Source of the DNA: Pseudomonas lundensis
GTDB taxonomy: Bacteria > Pseudomonadota > Gammaproteobacteria > Pseudomonadales > Pseudomonadaceae
Direction: 5' to 3'
Assembly (NCBI RefSeq): GCF_002269125.1
Contig: NZ_NQKI01000002.1
Location: 124,001 to 188,000 of the forward strand
Length of the DNA stretch: 64,000 bases
Each line of letters starts with the position of its first letter. Positions within the stretch are counted from its first letter, which is position 1. A model generated the notes under the pieces. It had not been told where the DNA came from. It saw only the letters and a program-made list of their open reading frames with translations, and ran no database searches. The position numbers and the translations under genes were made by a program. Below, in pieces: positions 7,489 to 17,195 of this stretch.

Positions 7489-8883
7489 ATGAACGATATC
7501 TCAGCTCCTGAGCAATATGACCTGCAAACCGCATCCCTGAAGGTGCCACCGCATTCCATCGAGGCCGAACAGGCCGTGCTCGGTGGTTTGATGCTGGACA
7601 ACAACGCCTGGGAGCGCGTGCTGGATCAGGTCTCGGACGGCGATTTCTATCGGCATGACCACCGCCTGATCTTCCGGGCGATTGCCAAGCTGGCGGACCA
7701 GAATTCCCCGATTGATGTCGTGACCCTTGCCGAGCAGTTGGACAAGGAAGGTCAGACCTCGCAAGTTGGCGGTCTGGGCTACCTCGGCGAACTGGCGAAA
7801 AACACCCCGTCGGTGGCGAACATCAAGGCGTACGCCCAGATCGTTCGGCAGCGTGCGACGCTGCGCCAACTGATCGGCATCAGCACTGAAATCGCAGACA
7901 GTGCATTCAACCCCGAAGGCCGAACCGCCGAGGAGATCCTCGATGAGGCCGAGCGCCAGATCTTTGCGATTGCCGAGGCCCGGCCAAAAACCGGCGGCCC
8001 GGTAAGCGTCAATGACTTGCTGACCAAAGCCATCGATCGCATCGATACCTTGTTCAACACCGACAACGCCATTACCGGGCTCTCCACGGGGTACACCGAC
8101 CTCGATAACATGACCAGCGGCTTGCAACCTGCCGACTTGATCATCGTCGCTGGTCGTCCCTCGATGGGTAAAACCACGTTCGCGATGAACCTGGTAGAAA
8201 ACGCCGTGTTGCGCAGTGAAAAAGCCGTACTGGTGTACTCCCTCGAGATGCCAGGCGAATCGCTGATCATGCGTATGCTGTCGTCCCTTGGGCGTATCGA
8301 TCAGAGCAAGGTGCGTGCGGGCCGTCTTGAAGACGATGACTGGCCGCGCCTCACCTCGGCAGTCAACCTGCTCAACGACCGCAAACTGTTCATCGATGAC
8401 ACGGCGGGTATCAGCCCGTCAGAGATGCGTGCGCGGACCCGGCGTCTGGTGCGTGAGCACGGTGACATTGGCCTGATCATGATCGACTACCTGCAATTGA
8501 TGCAGATTCCAGGCTCGGGCGGCGATAACCGAACCAACGAAATTTCCGAGATCTCGCGATCCTTGAAAGCGTTGGCCAAGGAATTCAACTGCCCGGTGGT
8601 CGCACTCTCACAGCTCAACCGATCGCTTGAACAACGGCCCAACAAACGCCCGATCAACTCCGACTTGCGTGAATCCGGAGCCATCGAGCAGGACGCCGAC
8701 GTCATCATGTTCGTGTACCGGGACGAGGTCTATCACCCTGAAACCGAACACAAGGGCGTTGCTGAAATCATCATCGGCAAGCAGCGTAACGGCCCTATCG
8801 GTACGGCCCGCCTGGCGTTCATCGGGAAATACACACGCTTTGAAAACCTGGCGCCGGGCAGTTACAACTTCGACGACGAGTAA
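7489..8883 (+). CDS. dnaB: Replicative DNA helicase DnaB
   Basis: A 464-residue DnaB, the hexameric 5'-3' helicase at the replication fork. The N-terminal primase-binding domain (HSIEAEQAVLGGLMLDNNAW) is followed by the RecA-like ATPase domain with Walker A VAGRPSMGKTTFAMNL near residue 220 and Walker B IGLIMIDYLQLM. The DnaB4 motif includes SQLNRSLEQRPNKRP and ESGAIEQDADVIMFV. The open frame extends upstream to 7435, but that part covers the terminator. The ATG at 7489 gives the N terminus and length typical for Pseudomonas DnaB. No intein or other insertion is seen. Confidence 0.97.
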   Translation: MNDISAPEQYDLQTASLKVPPHSIEAEQAVLGGLMLDNNAWERVLDQVSDGDFYRHDHRLIFRAIAKLADQNSPIDVVTLAEQLDKEGQTSQVGGLGYLGELAKNTPSVANIKAYAQIVRQRATLRQLIGISTEIADSAFNPEGRTAEEILDEAERQIFAIAEARPKTGGPVSVNDLLTKAIDRIDTLFNTDNAITGLSTGYTDLDNMTSGLQPADLIIVAGRPSMGKTTFAMNLVENAVLRSEKAVLVYSLEMPGESLIMRMLSSLGRIDQSKVRAGRLEDDDWPRLTSAVNLLNDRKLFIDDTAGISPSEMRARTRRLVREHGDIGLIMIDYLQLMQIPGSGGDNRTNEISEISRSLKALAKEFNCPVVALSQLNRSLEQRPNKRPINSDLRESGAIEQDADVIMFVYRDEVYHPETEHKGVAEIIIGKQRNGPIGTARLAFIGKYTRFENLAPGSYNFDDE

Positions 8884-8961
8884 ACGTTCGTCACCTCCTG
8901 ACGGGCTGGTCTGCTGAGTCCTGCGCAGATTCATGGCCGTCAGGTGCCTTAAGCTTCTTAT

Positions 8962-9000
8962 CAATTCCGACCATTGCCGTCGGAATTGGTTATTTTTTGT
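8962..9000 (+). terminator. Rho-independent terminator after dnaB
   Basis: AATTCCGAC and GTCGGAATT form a perfect 9-pair stem with loop CATTGCC, followed by GGTTATTTTTTG. It lies 80 bases after the dnaB stop and about 75 bases before ygiQ. Confidence 0.85.
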
Positions 9001-9072
9001 GCTATATTCCGCGCCCGCGAATTTCTCCGTAAATGTCGCGCCCTTTTTTTGCACTCAACACCGGTCATCGAC

Positions 9073-11379
9073 ATGCAAGCAGCGAAGCCAATTTTTGACT
9101 ATCCGAAGTACTGGGCCGAATGTTTCGGGCCAGCGCCATTCCTGCCAATGAGCAGGGAGGAGATGGATCAGCTTGGCTGGGATTCATGCGACATCATCAT
9201 CGTTACCGGTGATGCATATGTCGATCATCCGTCGTTCGGCATGGCGATCATCGGTCGTTTGCTGGAGTCCCAGGGGTTCCGTGTGGGCATCATTGCCCAG
9301 CCGAACTGGCAGTCCAAAGACGACTTCATGAAGCTTGGCGAGCCGAACCTGTTCTTCGGCGTGGCCGCTGGCAACATGGATTCGATGATCAACCGCTACA
9401 CCGCCGACAAGAAAATCCGTTCCGATGACGCCTACACCCCCGGTGGCATGGCGGGTAAACGTCCGGATCGCGCGAGTTTGGTGTACAGCCAGCGCTGTAA
9501 AGAAGCCTACAAGCATGTGCCTATTGTTCTGGGCGGTATTGAGGCTTCCCTGCGCCGCATTGCGCATTACGACTACTGGCAAGACCGCGTGCGCAACTCG
9601 ATCCTGATCGACGCCTGTGCCGACATCCTGCTGTACGGCAACGCCGAACGCGCGATTGTCGAAGTGGCCCAACGCCTGTCGTACGGTCACAAGATCGAAG
9701 ACATCACCGATGTACGCGGCACCGCGTTCATTCGCCGTGACACGCCTAAAGACTGGTACGAAGTCGACTCCACGCGCATCGACCGTCCGGGCAAGATCGA
9801 CAAGATCATCAACCCGTACGTGAATACGCAGGACACCCAGGCCTGCGCTATCGAGCAGGAAAAAGGCCCGGTTGAAGACCCGAGCGAAGCCAAGGTTGTG
9901 CAGATCCTGGCTAGCCCGCGCATGACCCGTGACAAAACGGTGATCCGTCTCCCGTCTGTCGAAAAAGTTCGTGCCGATGCGGTGCTTTATGCACACGCCA
10001 ACCGCGTGCTTCACCTCGAAACCAACCCGGGCAATGCCCGTGCACTGGTGCAGAAGCATGGCGAAGTGGACGTCTGGTTCAACCCGCCTCCGATTCCGAT
10101 GACCACTGAAGAGATGGACTACGTGTTCGGCATGCCTTACGCACGTGTTCCGCACCCTGTGTATGGCAAGGAGAAAATTCCTGCCTACGACATGATCCGC
10201 TTCTCGGTGAACATCATGCGCGGCTGCTTTGGCGGCTGTACCTTCTGCTCAATCACTGAGCACGAAGGTCGAATCATCCAGAACCGTTCCGAAGAGTCGA
10301 TCATCCGGGAAATCGAAGAGATTCGTGACAAGGTGCCTGGCTTTACCGGGGTCATTTCCGACCTTGGCGGCCCGACCGCGAACATGTACCGCATCGCGTG
10401 CAAAAGCCCGGAAATCGAATCCGCGTGCCGCAAGCCGTCGTGCGTGTTCCCCGGCATTTGCCCGAACCTGAACACCGACCACTCGTCGCTGATTCAGCTG
10501 TATCGCAGTGCCCGGGCCTTGCCGGGTGTGAAGAAAATCCTGATCGCTTCCGGCCTGCGTTACGACCTCGCGGTCGAGTCGCCGGAGTACGTGAAAGAGC
10601 TGGTGACCCACCACGTCGGCGGTTACCTGAAGATCGCCCCGGAACACACCGAGGAAGGTCCGCTCAACCAGATGATGAAGCCGGGCATTGGCAGCTATGA
10701 CAAGTTCAAGCGCATGTTCGAGAAGTACACCAAGGAAGCGGGCAAAGAGCAGTACCTGATTCCGTACTTTATTGCTGCTCACCCCGGCACCAAAGACGAA
10801 GACATGATGAACCTGGCGCTGTGGCTCAAGGGCAACGGCTTCCGGGCGGATCAGGTGCAGGCGTTCTACCCGTCGCCTATGGCCACGGCCACGGCGATGT
10901 ACCACTCGGGCAAGAACCCGCTGCGCAAGGTCACGTACAAAAGTGACTCGGTGACCATCGTCAAGAGCGAAGAGCAGCGCCGTCTGCACAAGGCGTTCTT
11001 GCGTTATCACGACCCTAAAGGCTGGCCGATGCTGCGTGAAGCCTTGACCCGCATGGGCCGCGCCGACCTGATCGGCTCGGGCAAGGATCAACTGATTCCG
11101 CTGCACCAGCCGGCCACTGACAGTTATCAAAGTGCCCGTCGTAAAAACTCGACACCTGCCGGTAGCCACAAAGTGGCCAAGGATTCGACCACCAAAATCC
11201 TCACCCAGCATACTGGCTTGCCGCCACGTGCCAGTGACGGTGGCAATCCGTGGGACAAGCGTGAGCAAGCCAAGGCTGCGGCCTTTGCCCGTAACAAACA
11301 GGCAGCCAAAGAGCGGCATGAAGCGGCCAAAGGCGGCAAAGGCAAAAAGCCTGCCCGCAAGCCCGTCGTGCCGCGCTAA
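9073..11379 (+). CDS. ygiQ: YgiQ-family radical SAM protein
   Basis: A 768-residue radical S-adenosylmethionine protein of the YgiQ (UPF0313) family, whose reaction is not known. An N-terminal part (about 30-330) precedes the radical SAM core with cluster cysteines C385, C389 and C392 in [18 protein letters not shown] second Cys-containing stretch ([18 protein letters not shown]) follows near residue 455. The last 80 residues are Lys/Ala-rich and look disordered. The start was moved from the open-frame beginning at 8974 to the ATG at 9073, because upstream codons lie over the terminator and the [14 protein letters not shown] start is typical of the family. It is a single-gene unit. Confidence 0.92.
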   Translation: MQAAKPIFDYPKYWAECFGPAPFLPMSREEMDQLGWDSCDIIIVTGDAYVDHPSFGMAIIGRLLESQGFRVGIIAQPNWQSKDDFMKLGEPNLFFGVAAGNMDSMINRYTADKKIRSDDAYTPGGMAGKRPDRASLVYSQRCKEAYKHVPIVLGGIEASLRRIAHYDYWQDRVRNSILIDACADILLYGNAERAIVEVAQRLSYGHKIEDITDVRGTAFIRRDTPKDWYEVDSTRIDRPGKIDKIINPYVNTQDTQACAIEQEKGPVEDPSEAKVVQILASPRMTRDKTVIRLPSVEKVRADAVLYAHANRVLHLETNPGNARALVQKHGEVDVWFNPPPIPMTTEEMDYVFGMPYARVPHPVYGKEKIPAYDMIRFSVNIMRGCFGGCTFCSITEHEGRIIQNRSEESIIREIEEIRDKVPGFTGVISDLGGPTANMYRIACKSPEIESACRKPSCVFPGICPNLNTDHSSLIQLYRSARALPGVKKILIASGLRYDLAVESPEYVKELVTHHVGGYLKIAPEHTEEGPLNQMMKPGIGSYDKFKRMFEKYTKEAGKEQYLIPYFIAAHPGTKDEDMMNLALWLKGNGFRADQVQAFYPSPMATATAMYHSGKNPLRKVTYKSDSVTIVKSEEQRRLHKAFLRYHDPKGWPMLREALTRMGRADLIGSGKDQLIPLHQPATDSYQSARRKNSTPAGSHKVAKDSTTKILTQHTGLPPRASDGGNPWDKREQAKAAAFARNKQAAKERHEAAKGGKGKKPARKPVVPR

Positions 11380-11737
11380 CAGTCCGGGCAGTGGCTACAG
11401 CATGGCGTCTGTAGCCGCTTTCCAGGCGCAGGTCTGCAACCGGACGCGCAGCGTTCGCCCTTGCTGAGCCGACTCTCTACCTGAAAACGTAATAAGCGGC
11501 TTCAATGCCAGCACAGCCTTGTGCTGCCCGACGGTGGCGACAGGGTTTACAGGGTGTGCGCTGAGAGGCTTGCCACGCGGGCCTGCGGCCATAGTGATAC
11601 CTGCTCCAGGAACGGATCATGAAGAGCGTCTGAGGGCGTTACAAGGCGGTCAGGGTGACTGCGAGGATCAACAGCCGGGCTGCTGATCCTGATCACAGAT
11701 CCTGTGGGCCGGGTTGTGGATAACCGGGCCGAGGGTG
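11380..11737. other. Gene-free intergenic region
   Basis: A 358-base stretch between ygiQ and the small minus-strand gene. No open frame with a ribosome site was found. It holds a repeated CTGTAGC/CTACAGC word near 11394-11418 and GC-rich imperfect palindromes around 11670-11735 (GGCCCGGTT and AACCCGGCC on the minus strand) that may terminate the small gene. Confidence 0.5.
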
Positions 11738-11941
11738 TTACGCGTTCGGTGCTTTATCGTCTGTACCGTCTGTTGCGCCAGTCTCTTGCGCGTCAACGTC
11801 ACCTTCAGTGTCGACGTCCTGCTCCACGTCTGTGGCGCCACCTTCAGCGGCAGCCTTCTTGCGTTGCTGCTTCTCTTCTTTCTTCTGCTCTTTAGCCAGG
11901 TCTCTTTGACGCTTTGCGAAGTTATAGTTTGGTTTGGCCAT
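11738..11941 (-). CDS. Small charged protein, basic helix plus acidic tail (unknown function)
   Basis: A 67-residue protein. Residues 1-33 are very basic and probably one long helix (KRQRDLAKEQKKEEKQQRKK). Residues 34-67 are acidic, rich in Asp, Glu and Thr, and probably disordered. AGAGGA stands 6 bases before the ATG, a good ribosome site. Small proteins beginning MAKPNYNFAKRQRDLAKEQ are, from memory, conserved at this place in Pseudomonas, so the gene is likely real. No function is known. The split charge could suit nucleic-acid or ribosome contact, which is only inference. It converges on ygiQ and is not in an operon. Confidence 0.75.
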   Translation of the reverse strand: MAKPNYNFAKRQRDLAKEQKKEEKQQRKKAAAEGGATDVEQDVDTEGDVDAQETGATDGTDDKAPNA

Positions 11942-12179
11942 GGGCGATCCTCTTGCGCTCGAAGATGAGGTGAGCGGTGGGTATTCTGCCCTGTATTAGT
12001 GCCTAGCCGTTAGCCGGGTTTTTGCAAGGCTGTTTTTCTCGTCTGAATTATGGCGCTGGCAGTGGTGAAAACTGGGGTATACCCCGCCGACTTATTCTCC
12101 AAACCTCAAAAAAATGACCTAAGGTTATAAGCCGTCCGTTCGTCTAGCAGGCTATTACACCGGATTAAAACGTTTTGCC

Positions 12180-12228
12180 ATGACTCAGGTCATTGGAATT
12201 GAGACGATTTTCGGGCAACCTGTATACA
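12180..12228 (+). promoter_or_regulatory. Putative azurin promoter with ANR-like palindrome
   Basis: TTGAGA (12199-12204), 18 bases, TATACA (12223-12228) form a plausible -35/-10 pair. The palindrome ATGACTCAGGTCAT (12180-12193) resembles the ANR/FNR box TTGAT-N4-ATCAA with two or three mismatches and would centre near -48. Azurin genes are often under oxygen control, but this site is only a candidate. Confidence 0.35.
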
Positions 12229-12266
12229 AATTGTGGATTTTTTATACCCTGCCTTGGAGATACATC

Positions 12267-12713
12267 ATGTTTGCCAAAGTTGTTGCGGTATCCCTTTTGA
12301 CCCTGGCCAGCGGCCAATTGCTGGCTGCTGAATGCAAAGTGACTGTCGATTCGACCGATCAGATGTCGTACAACACCAAAGAAATCACCATCGACAAGTC
12401 CTGCAAAACGTTCACGGTAGAACTGACTCACTCCGGCAACCTACCGAAGAACGTCATGGGTCATAACTGGGTGCTGAGCACAAAAGCCGACATGCAGGGC
12501 ATTGCGACTGATGGTATCGCTGCAGGTCTGGACAAGAACTACCTGAAAGACGGCGACACGCGCGTCATTGCTCACACCAAGATCATCGGTGCGGGCGAGA
12601 AAGATTCGGTAACGTTTGACGTTTCCAAGCTCAAAGCGGGTGAGGAATATGAGTTCTTCTGCACCTTCCCGGGCCACAACTCGATGATGAAAGGCGCTGT
12701 GGTACTTAAATAA
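12267..12713 (+). CDS. azu: Azurin (periplasmic type I copper protein)
   Basis: A 148-residue precursor of the blue copper electron carrier azurin. The signal peptide is residues 1-20, cut after LLAA's first Ala to give a mature protein starting AECKVTV, exactly 128 residues as in known azurins. Copper ligands are all present: Gly65 and His66 in MGHNW, then Cys132, His137 and Met141 in [14 protein letters not shown] (mature Gly45, His46, Cys112, His117, Met121). The disulfide cysteines (mature 3 and 26) are also there. GGAG precedes the ATG at 12267; the longer open frame from 12180 was rejected because it would bury the signal peptide. It is a single gene with its own promoter and terminator. 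Confidence 0.97.
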   Translation: MFAKVVAVSLLTLASGQLLAAECKVTVDSTDQMSYNTKEITIDKSCKTFTVELTHSGNLPKNVMGHNWVLSTKADMQGIATDGIAAGLDKNYLKDGDTRVIAHTKIIGAGEKDSVTFDVSKLKAGEEYEFFCTFPGHNSMMKGAVVLK

Positions 12714-12730
12714 GGCCGCGCAACGCTTAA

Positions 12731-12767
12731 AAACAGCCCTGACGCGCTCACGCCGTCAGGGCTGTTT
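12731..12767. terminator. Bidirectional terminator between azu and the DUF1338 gene
   Basis: AAACAGCCCTGACG and CGTCAGGGCTGTTT form a perfect 14-pair stem around CGCTCACGC. It lies between two convergent genes and has A and T flanks that suit both directions. Confidence 0.85.
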
Positions 12768-12777
12768 ACGTTTTGGG

Positions 12778-13800
12778 TCAGGCTGTAGATGCGGTCATCT
12801 TGAAAATTCCCTGGGCGTTGCTGCTGTCGAAGTCCAGGTCCAGTCGTTGCGTCTGTGGGTTGATCTCACGTTGAATGAATTCAACGAAAGACCCCGGCAC
12901 TTGATGCTCCCGGTACATCCCGTGCGCATCAAGCAGACCGCGGGTCACGCTGCAGGCGCGGTACGCGGTTTGCATCACCCGTCCTGATGCCGACACCTCA
13001 ATGGCGTCTTTCATCGGTCGTTGCAGGTCGCGTTGTTGCGCCACGGTGGCGTGCAGATCGCTGACACGGTCGGTCAGGTGGTTGAAGCTATTGCCTTCGG
13101 TGGCGATCCACGCCATTTCGGCGCTTTCCTTCAACAGGCACTGATAATCGGCTTCTTGCACGGCGCCATGCTGGCGATCAAATGCCTGGTTTAACCCCGG
13201 TAACACGCGTTGCGCATCGCTCAGGCTGCAATGGTGGGTGAGTTGCAGGCGGTTGAGGATGCTCAGGTGCTCAGCCAGGAGAGGGTCGCGGCTACTTCGG
13301 ACCACGCGAGTGACGGCCTGTTGAAACGCCACGCTGAAACGACCGGGGTGCAATTCCGATACAAAAAATTGCGCAATGCCTTCAGGCAAGTCCATGTGTC
13401 GGTAGCCCCAGCCCGTCATGTTCAATTTGGTCAGGGGATAAGTGCGCGTGTCGGTAAAGCCGAGCGGCTCCAGCAACCGCGAGAACGCCAGACGACCGCG
13501 AGGCAACTCGCCATTCAGCGGCCAGTCCACCGTGCGAATGGCACCATGATCAAAAACAACTTTGCGACCGTGCTGCGCTTGCTCGTGCACATAGCGTCGG
13601 CCATCCGGCACGGCGTCAACCAGTTTGTGCAGCAGGCACAGATTTAGCGCCTCAGCGAGCCATGCCCGATGGAGCGCTTGCGGGTGCCAGCTGAAATCCA
13701 GCAGGCCTTGGGGGACCTCGACATGCTCGCGCAACCAGCGAGCGGCGGGTTGGCCGATTACGGACTCGACCAGCGAAAACAGACCATCGAATTCAGACAT
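12778..13800 (-). CDS. DUF1338 family protein (2-oxoadipate dioxygenase/decarboxylase-like)
   Basis: A 340-residue protein with features of the DUF1338 family, whose studied member HglS/AmaD of P. putida converts 2-oxoadipate to D-2-hydroxyglutarate using Fe(II) and O2. The signature GNSFNHLTDRVSDL (about 235-248) resembles the NHLTxR-D motif that carries an iron ligand in HglS. The C-terminal SSNAQGIFKM resembles the SAAGIF motif. It is shorter than HglS (about 460 residues), so substrate and reaction are uncertain. The open frame begins with TTG at 13839; the ATG at 13800 (MSEFDGLFSLVES) was preferred. amaB/amaA lie about 3.4 kb away across nadE-pncB, so a role in lysine/2-oxoadipate breakdown is a reasonable inference. 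Confidence 0.7.
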   Translation of the reverse strand: MSEFDGLFSLVESVIGQPAARWLREHVEVPQGLLDFSWHPQALHRAWLAEALNLCLLHKLVDAVPDGRRYVHEQAQHGRKVVFDHGAIRTVDWPLNGELPRGRLAFSRLLEPLGFTDTRTYPLTKLNMTGWGYRHMDLPEGIAQFFVSELHPGRFSVAFQQAVTRVVRSSRDPLLAEHLSILNRLQLTHHCSLSDAQRVLPGLNQAFDRQHGAVQEADYQCLLKESAEMAWIATEGNSFNHLTDRVSDLHATVAQQRDLQRPMKDAIEVSASGRVMQTAYRACSVTRGLLDAHGMYREHQVPGSFVEFIQREINPQTQRLDLDFDSSNAQGIFKMTASTA

Positions 13801-13910
13801 GGCGGACAGGGCTCTGGGGACGAAACGAGCGTCTATCAAAGCCCTTGAGGCAAACAGTCACAAGCGAAAAAAAATGCGGGGGTCATTCCGTTTTTTCTGG
13901 CTGGACAGTC

Positions 13911-13935
13911 AGCCCTCTCCTGAATGAAGAGGGCT
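13911..13935. terminator. Hairpin downstream of nadE
   Basis: AGCCCTCT and AGAGGGCT form an 8-pair stem around CCTGAATGA. It lies just beyond the nadE stop on the minus strand. There is no T run, so termination is likely but not certain. Confidence 0.45.
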
Positions 13936-13961
13936 GGAGTGAGGCAAGAGTGGCTTCGGTC

Positions 13962-14789
13962 TTACGGCGCAAACGGCATTTCGCGCTTGTGATGGGTTTT
14001 TTCATACGTGTTGCAGATGATGTTGAACGCTTGCTCACTCACCGGTTCGCCGTGCAGGAAGGCATCAATCTCGGCATAGGTTACGCCGTGGGACGCTTCG
14101 TCGGGCTTGCCTGGCTCCAGGTCTTCGAGGTCCGCAGTCGGGACTTTTTCGACCAGCGACTCGGGGGCACCGAAATAGCGGGCAATGGCCCGGACCTGAT
14201 TTTTAACCAGCCCGCTGAGCGGTGCCAGGTCGCACGAGCCATCTCCGAACTTGGTGAAGAAGCCCATCACCGCTTCTGCTGCGTGGTCGGTGCCGATGAC
14301 CAGCCCGCCCGTTGCGCCAGCGATGGTGTATTGCGCCACCATGCGCATCCGCGCCTTGGTATTGCCCAGCACAAAGTCTACCGTGGCTGGCGGTTTGCCT
14401 TCGAACGAGGCAACTTCGGCGGCCAGCGCCTTGACTGCAGGGCCGATGTTCACGGTCTGGCGTTCGTCCGGGTTGATGAAGTCCACCGCAGCGGTCGCGT
14501 CGATTTCGTCGTGCTGGACACCGTAAGGCAAGCGCACGGCGATAAAACGGTAATTCTCATCGCCGGTCTGCTCGCGCAGTTGCTTGATCGCGCGTTGCGC
14601 CATCAGGCCGGCGGTCAATGAATCGACACCACCACTGATGCCCAGTACCAGGGTTTTGAGCCGGGCATTGTGCAGGCAGCACTGGATAAAGGTAATGCGG
14701 CGTGCGACTTCCGCCTCAAGGGCCGCGTCGTCTTTAAACGGCGGCTGGACCTTGAGGTCTTTGGCGATCTGGCGCTGTACGGCCTGCAT
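13962..14789 (-). CDS. nadE: Ammonia-dependent NAD synthetase
   Basis: A 275-residue NAD synthetase that turns nicotinate adenine dinucleotide, ATP and ammonia into NAD. The ATP-pyrophosphatase loop LGISGGVDS is at about residues 48-56. Other conserved parts are [22 protein letters not shown] and [21 protein letters not shown]. There is no glutaminase domain, so it uses free ammonia or an external donor. Its ATG follows the pncB stop by 3 bases, so the two NAD-salvage genes are one operon, the last two steps of the Preiss-Handler route acting together with an adenylyltransferase encoded elsewhere. Confidence 0.96.
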   Translation of the reverse strand: MQAVQRQIAKDLKVQPPFKDDAALEAEVARRITFIQCCLHNARLKTLVLGISGGVDSLTAGLMAQRAIKQLREQTGDENYRFIAVRLPYGVQHDEIDATAAVDFINPDERQTVNIGPAVKALAAEVASFEGKPPATVDFVLGNTKARMRMVAQYTIAGATGGLVIGTDHAAEAVMGFFTKFGDGSCDLAPLSGLVKNQVRAIARYFGAPESLVEKVPTADLEDLEPGKPDEASHGVTYAEIDAFLHGEPVSEQAFNIICNTYEKTHHKREMPFAP

Positions 14790-14792
14790 GAT

Positions 14793-16007
14793 TCACTCCT
14801 TGGGAGAATGTTCAGGAACTTGGAAAACGTGGCGCAAATAGGCGGCGAAGTTAGGATCAGAGCAGTGAGTCTTGCCCGGCTCATCTGAAATTTTCGCCAC
14901 AGGTGAGCCGTTGCAGCCGGTCATTTTAAGCACGATGCTCATGGGCTCAACCCCAGGGATGTCGCAGGTCAGGTTGGTTCCGATACCGAAACTGACATTG
15001 ATCCGGCCACGTAACGCGCGAAAGATCTCCAGTGAGCGGGGCAGGGTCAGGCTGTCGGAGAACACCAGCGTTTTGCTCATCGGATCAATGCCCAACTGGT
15101 GGTAATGCGCGATGCATTTTTCGGCCCACACCACGGGGTCGCCCGAGTCGTGACGCAAACCGTCAAACAGCTTGGCGAAGTAAAGATCGAAATCTGTAAG
15201 GAAGGCATCGGTGGTGATGCAGTCCGTGAGTGCAATCCCCAGCAGTCCACGGTATTCGCGCACCCAGCAGTCCAGCGCAGCGCTCTGGCTGTCGATCAGG
15301 CGCGGGCCGAGCTGTTGATGCGCCATGATCCATTCGTGGGCCATGGTGCCCAGCGGCTTCATGTCCAGTTCGCGGGACAGGTTGACGTTACTGGTGCCCA
15401 CAAACTTTCCGGGAAAGTCATGTTTGAGTACGTTGACCACTTCCTCTTGCACCCGGTACGAAAACCGACGCCGGGTTCCGAAATCGGCTACCTGCAAGCC
15501 AGCCAATTCATCGGCGCTGGCGTTGGCCTGCAACCAGTCAAACTTTCGATAGAGCTGTTCGCGGGCCTGGGACAGCACTGTGTTGGCATACCGCGAGCGG
15601 TTGCGCACTTCACTGACAATTGCCAGCAGAGGTACCTCGAACAGAATCACATGCAGCCACGGGCCGCGCAGACGAATGAAGAGTTCGCCGTTTTCGATCC
15701 CCGTATGGACATAGCGCAGGTTGAAACGAAACAACCCGAGGAAGCGTATGAAGTCAGGCTTCATAAACGTAATCCGTTCCAGAAAGCCGAGCTGGTCCTG
15801 ACTCATATTCAAGTCGGCCAAACGTTCGATCTGATGCCGGATTTCGCTCAAGTACGGGCGTAAATCTTCGTGATTACGGCACCGAAATTCCCATTCAACT
15901 TCCACATTGGGGTAGTTGTGCAGCACCGCCTGCATCATGGTCAATTTGTAGAAGTCGGTGTCGAGCAAGTTCTGCACGATGCGATCGGCAAACACACTCT
16001 CGCTCAT
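14793..16007 (-). CDS. pncB: Nicotinate phosphoribosyltransferase
   Basis: A 404-residue PncB, which makes nicotinate mononucleotide from nicotinate and PRPP with ATP hydrolysis. Typical segments are [20 protein letters not shown] near the N terminus, [13 protein letters not shown] (about residue 185), [23 protein letters not shown] and RHDSGDP, the phosphoribosyl-binding part. The ATG at 16007 ([15 protein letters not shown]) was chosen over the ATG at 16022 because GGAG lies 9 bases upstream and the N terminus matches other Pseudomonas PncB. It is first in the pncB-nadE operon. Confidence 0.95.
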   Translation of the reverse strand: MSESVFADRIVQNLLDTDFYKLTMMQAVLHNYPNVEVEWEFRCRNHEDLRPYLSEIRHQIERLADLNMSQDQLGFLERITFMKPDFIRFLGLFRFNLRYVHTGIENGELFIRLRGPWLHVILFEVPLLAIVSEVRNRSRYANTVLSQAREQLYRKFDWLQANASADELAGLQVADFGTRRRFSYRVQEEVVNVLKHDFPGKFVGTSNVNLSRELDMKPLGTMAHEWIMAHQQLGPRLIDSQSAALDCWVREYRGLLGIALTDCITTDAFLTDFDLYFAKLFDGLRHDSGDPVVWAEKCIAHYHQLGIDPMSKTLVFSDSLTLPRSLEIFRALRGRINVSFGIGTNLTCDIPGVEPMSIVLKMTGCNGSPVAKISDEPGKTHCSDPNFAAYLRHVFQVPEHSPKE

Positions 16008-16125
16008 AACGCGAATCTCCATGCTGGCCGTGCCTGATTGCCACGGCGCTCAGCTCTTTCAATGAATGACGCTAGTGGCGCATATTCGCGTGCGGTTTTG
16101 CCAGCGGTTTCTGCTTAAACAAGGG

Positions 16126-17031
16126 CTACAGAGCCTGTTGCTCATCCAATTGCTCCATCATCCAGCTCACAAACGCTCTCACTTTCGGCACGCCGGCCGA
16201 ATGCTCCGGATACGCCAGATAGTACGCGTCATGGCTGGGCATGGCGTAGGGCCAGGCAATCACCAGTTTGCCGTCCGCCAATTCCTCTTCGACCAGAAAG
16301 CGCGGCAGCAGTGCAACGCCACACCCCACCTGCGCTGCCCGGATGCACATATAGAACGTGTCAAAGCGTGGGCCATGGTAACTGTGGTCAGTGTGATAGC
16401 CCTGGCTTTCAAACCACTCATGCCACGCTTGCGGTCGCGAAGCGTTTTGCAGCAGGACCAGCTCGGTGAGGTGCGTCGGGTCGGTAAAGGGCTTGTCGGG
16501 CAGACTCGATGGCGCGCATACCGCCACCAGCGATTCGCCAAACAGCTTCAGGCATTCCGCCCCGGGACGGGCACCCTGACCAAAGTAGAACGCCAGATCG
16601 CTGCGCCCTTGCAGCAGCTCATCGGCTGGCTGTTCATTGCACAAATCCAGATGAATCTGTGGGTGGCGCAGGCCCCAACCTTTGAGACGTGGCACGAGCC
16701 AGCGGGCGCCGAAGGTGGACGGTGTCGAGACGCGCAGGACTTCCGTTTCGCCGCCGTAGGAACGTAGCGTGTGGGTCGACATTTCCACTTGGGTCAGGAT
16801 TTTTCGGACTTCTACAAGGTACAAATCACCGGCTGGCGTCAGTTGCAGGCGACGGCGCACCCGTCGAAACAGCAAGTGTTGTAACAACTCTTCCAGTTGA
16901 GCGACCTGTTTGCTGACTGCGCTCTGAGTCAGGTTCAACTCCTCAGCCGCGCGGGTGAAGCTCAGGTGACGAGTCACCGCTTCAAAACACTGCAAGGCAG
17001 TGATCGAGGGCAGGTAGCGTTTGTTGAGCAT
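16126..17031 (-). CDS. LysR-type transcriptional regulator (divergent from amaBA)
   Basis: A 301-residue LysR regulator. The winged HTH is at about residues 5-64 (ALQCFEAVTRHLSFTRAAEE, then LTQSAVSKQVAQLEELL), in the GcvA-like style, followed by the substrate-binding domain. It is transcribed away from amaB, with 164 bases between the start codons, the usual layout for a LysR protein that controls its neighbour. In P. putida a LysR gene also stands next to amaA-amaB (from memory, the PP_5257-5259 group), which supports a role in pipecolate/lysine breakdown. The effector cannot be read from the sequence. Confidence 0.88.
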   Translation of the reverse strand: MLNKRYLPSITALQCFEAVTRHLSFTRAAEELNLTQSAVSKQVAQLEELLQHLLFRRVRRRLQLTPAGDLYLVEVRKILTQVEMSTHTLRSYGGETEVLRVSTPSTFGARWLVPRLKGWGLRHPQIHLDLCNEQPADELLQGRSDLAFYFGQGARPGAECLKLFGESLVAVCAPSSLPDKPFTDPTHLTELVLLQNASRPQAWHEWFESQGYHTDHSYHGPRFDTFYMCIRAAQVGCGVALLPRFLVEEELADGKLVIAWPYAMPSHDAYYLAYPEHSAGVPKVRAFVSWMMEQLDEQQAL

Positions 17032-17195
17032 GGCAGCCTCTGCGTCTTGTTGTTCGCCGACATTACCAGCGCAGCATGAATTTTCGGAATGATATCTCGC
17101 TTAAAGGTCGTTTGTTGGCGCGGGATGTGCCAGCTACAACTAAAGACCTGAGCCGCAGCCGGCGGCGAACGTTTTCAGGTTGAAGGAGTGCCCAC

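Noticed and set aside
8980-9008. Promoter of ygiQ with -10 TATATT at 9003
   Set aside because: The -10 is good but the -35 at the proper distance (TCGGAA) is poor and lies in the dnaB terminator stem, so it was not listed.
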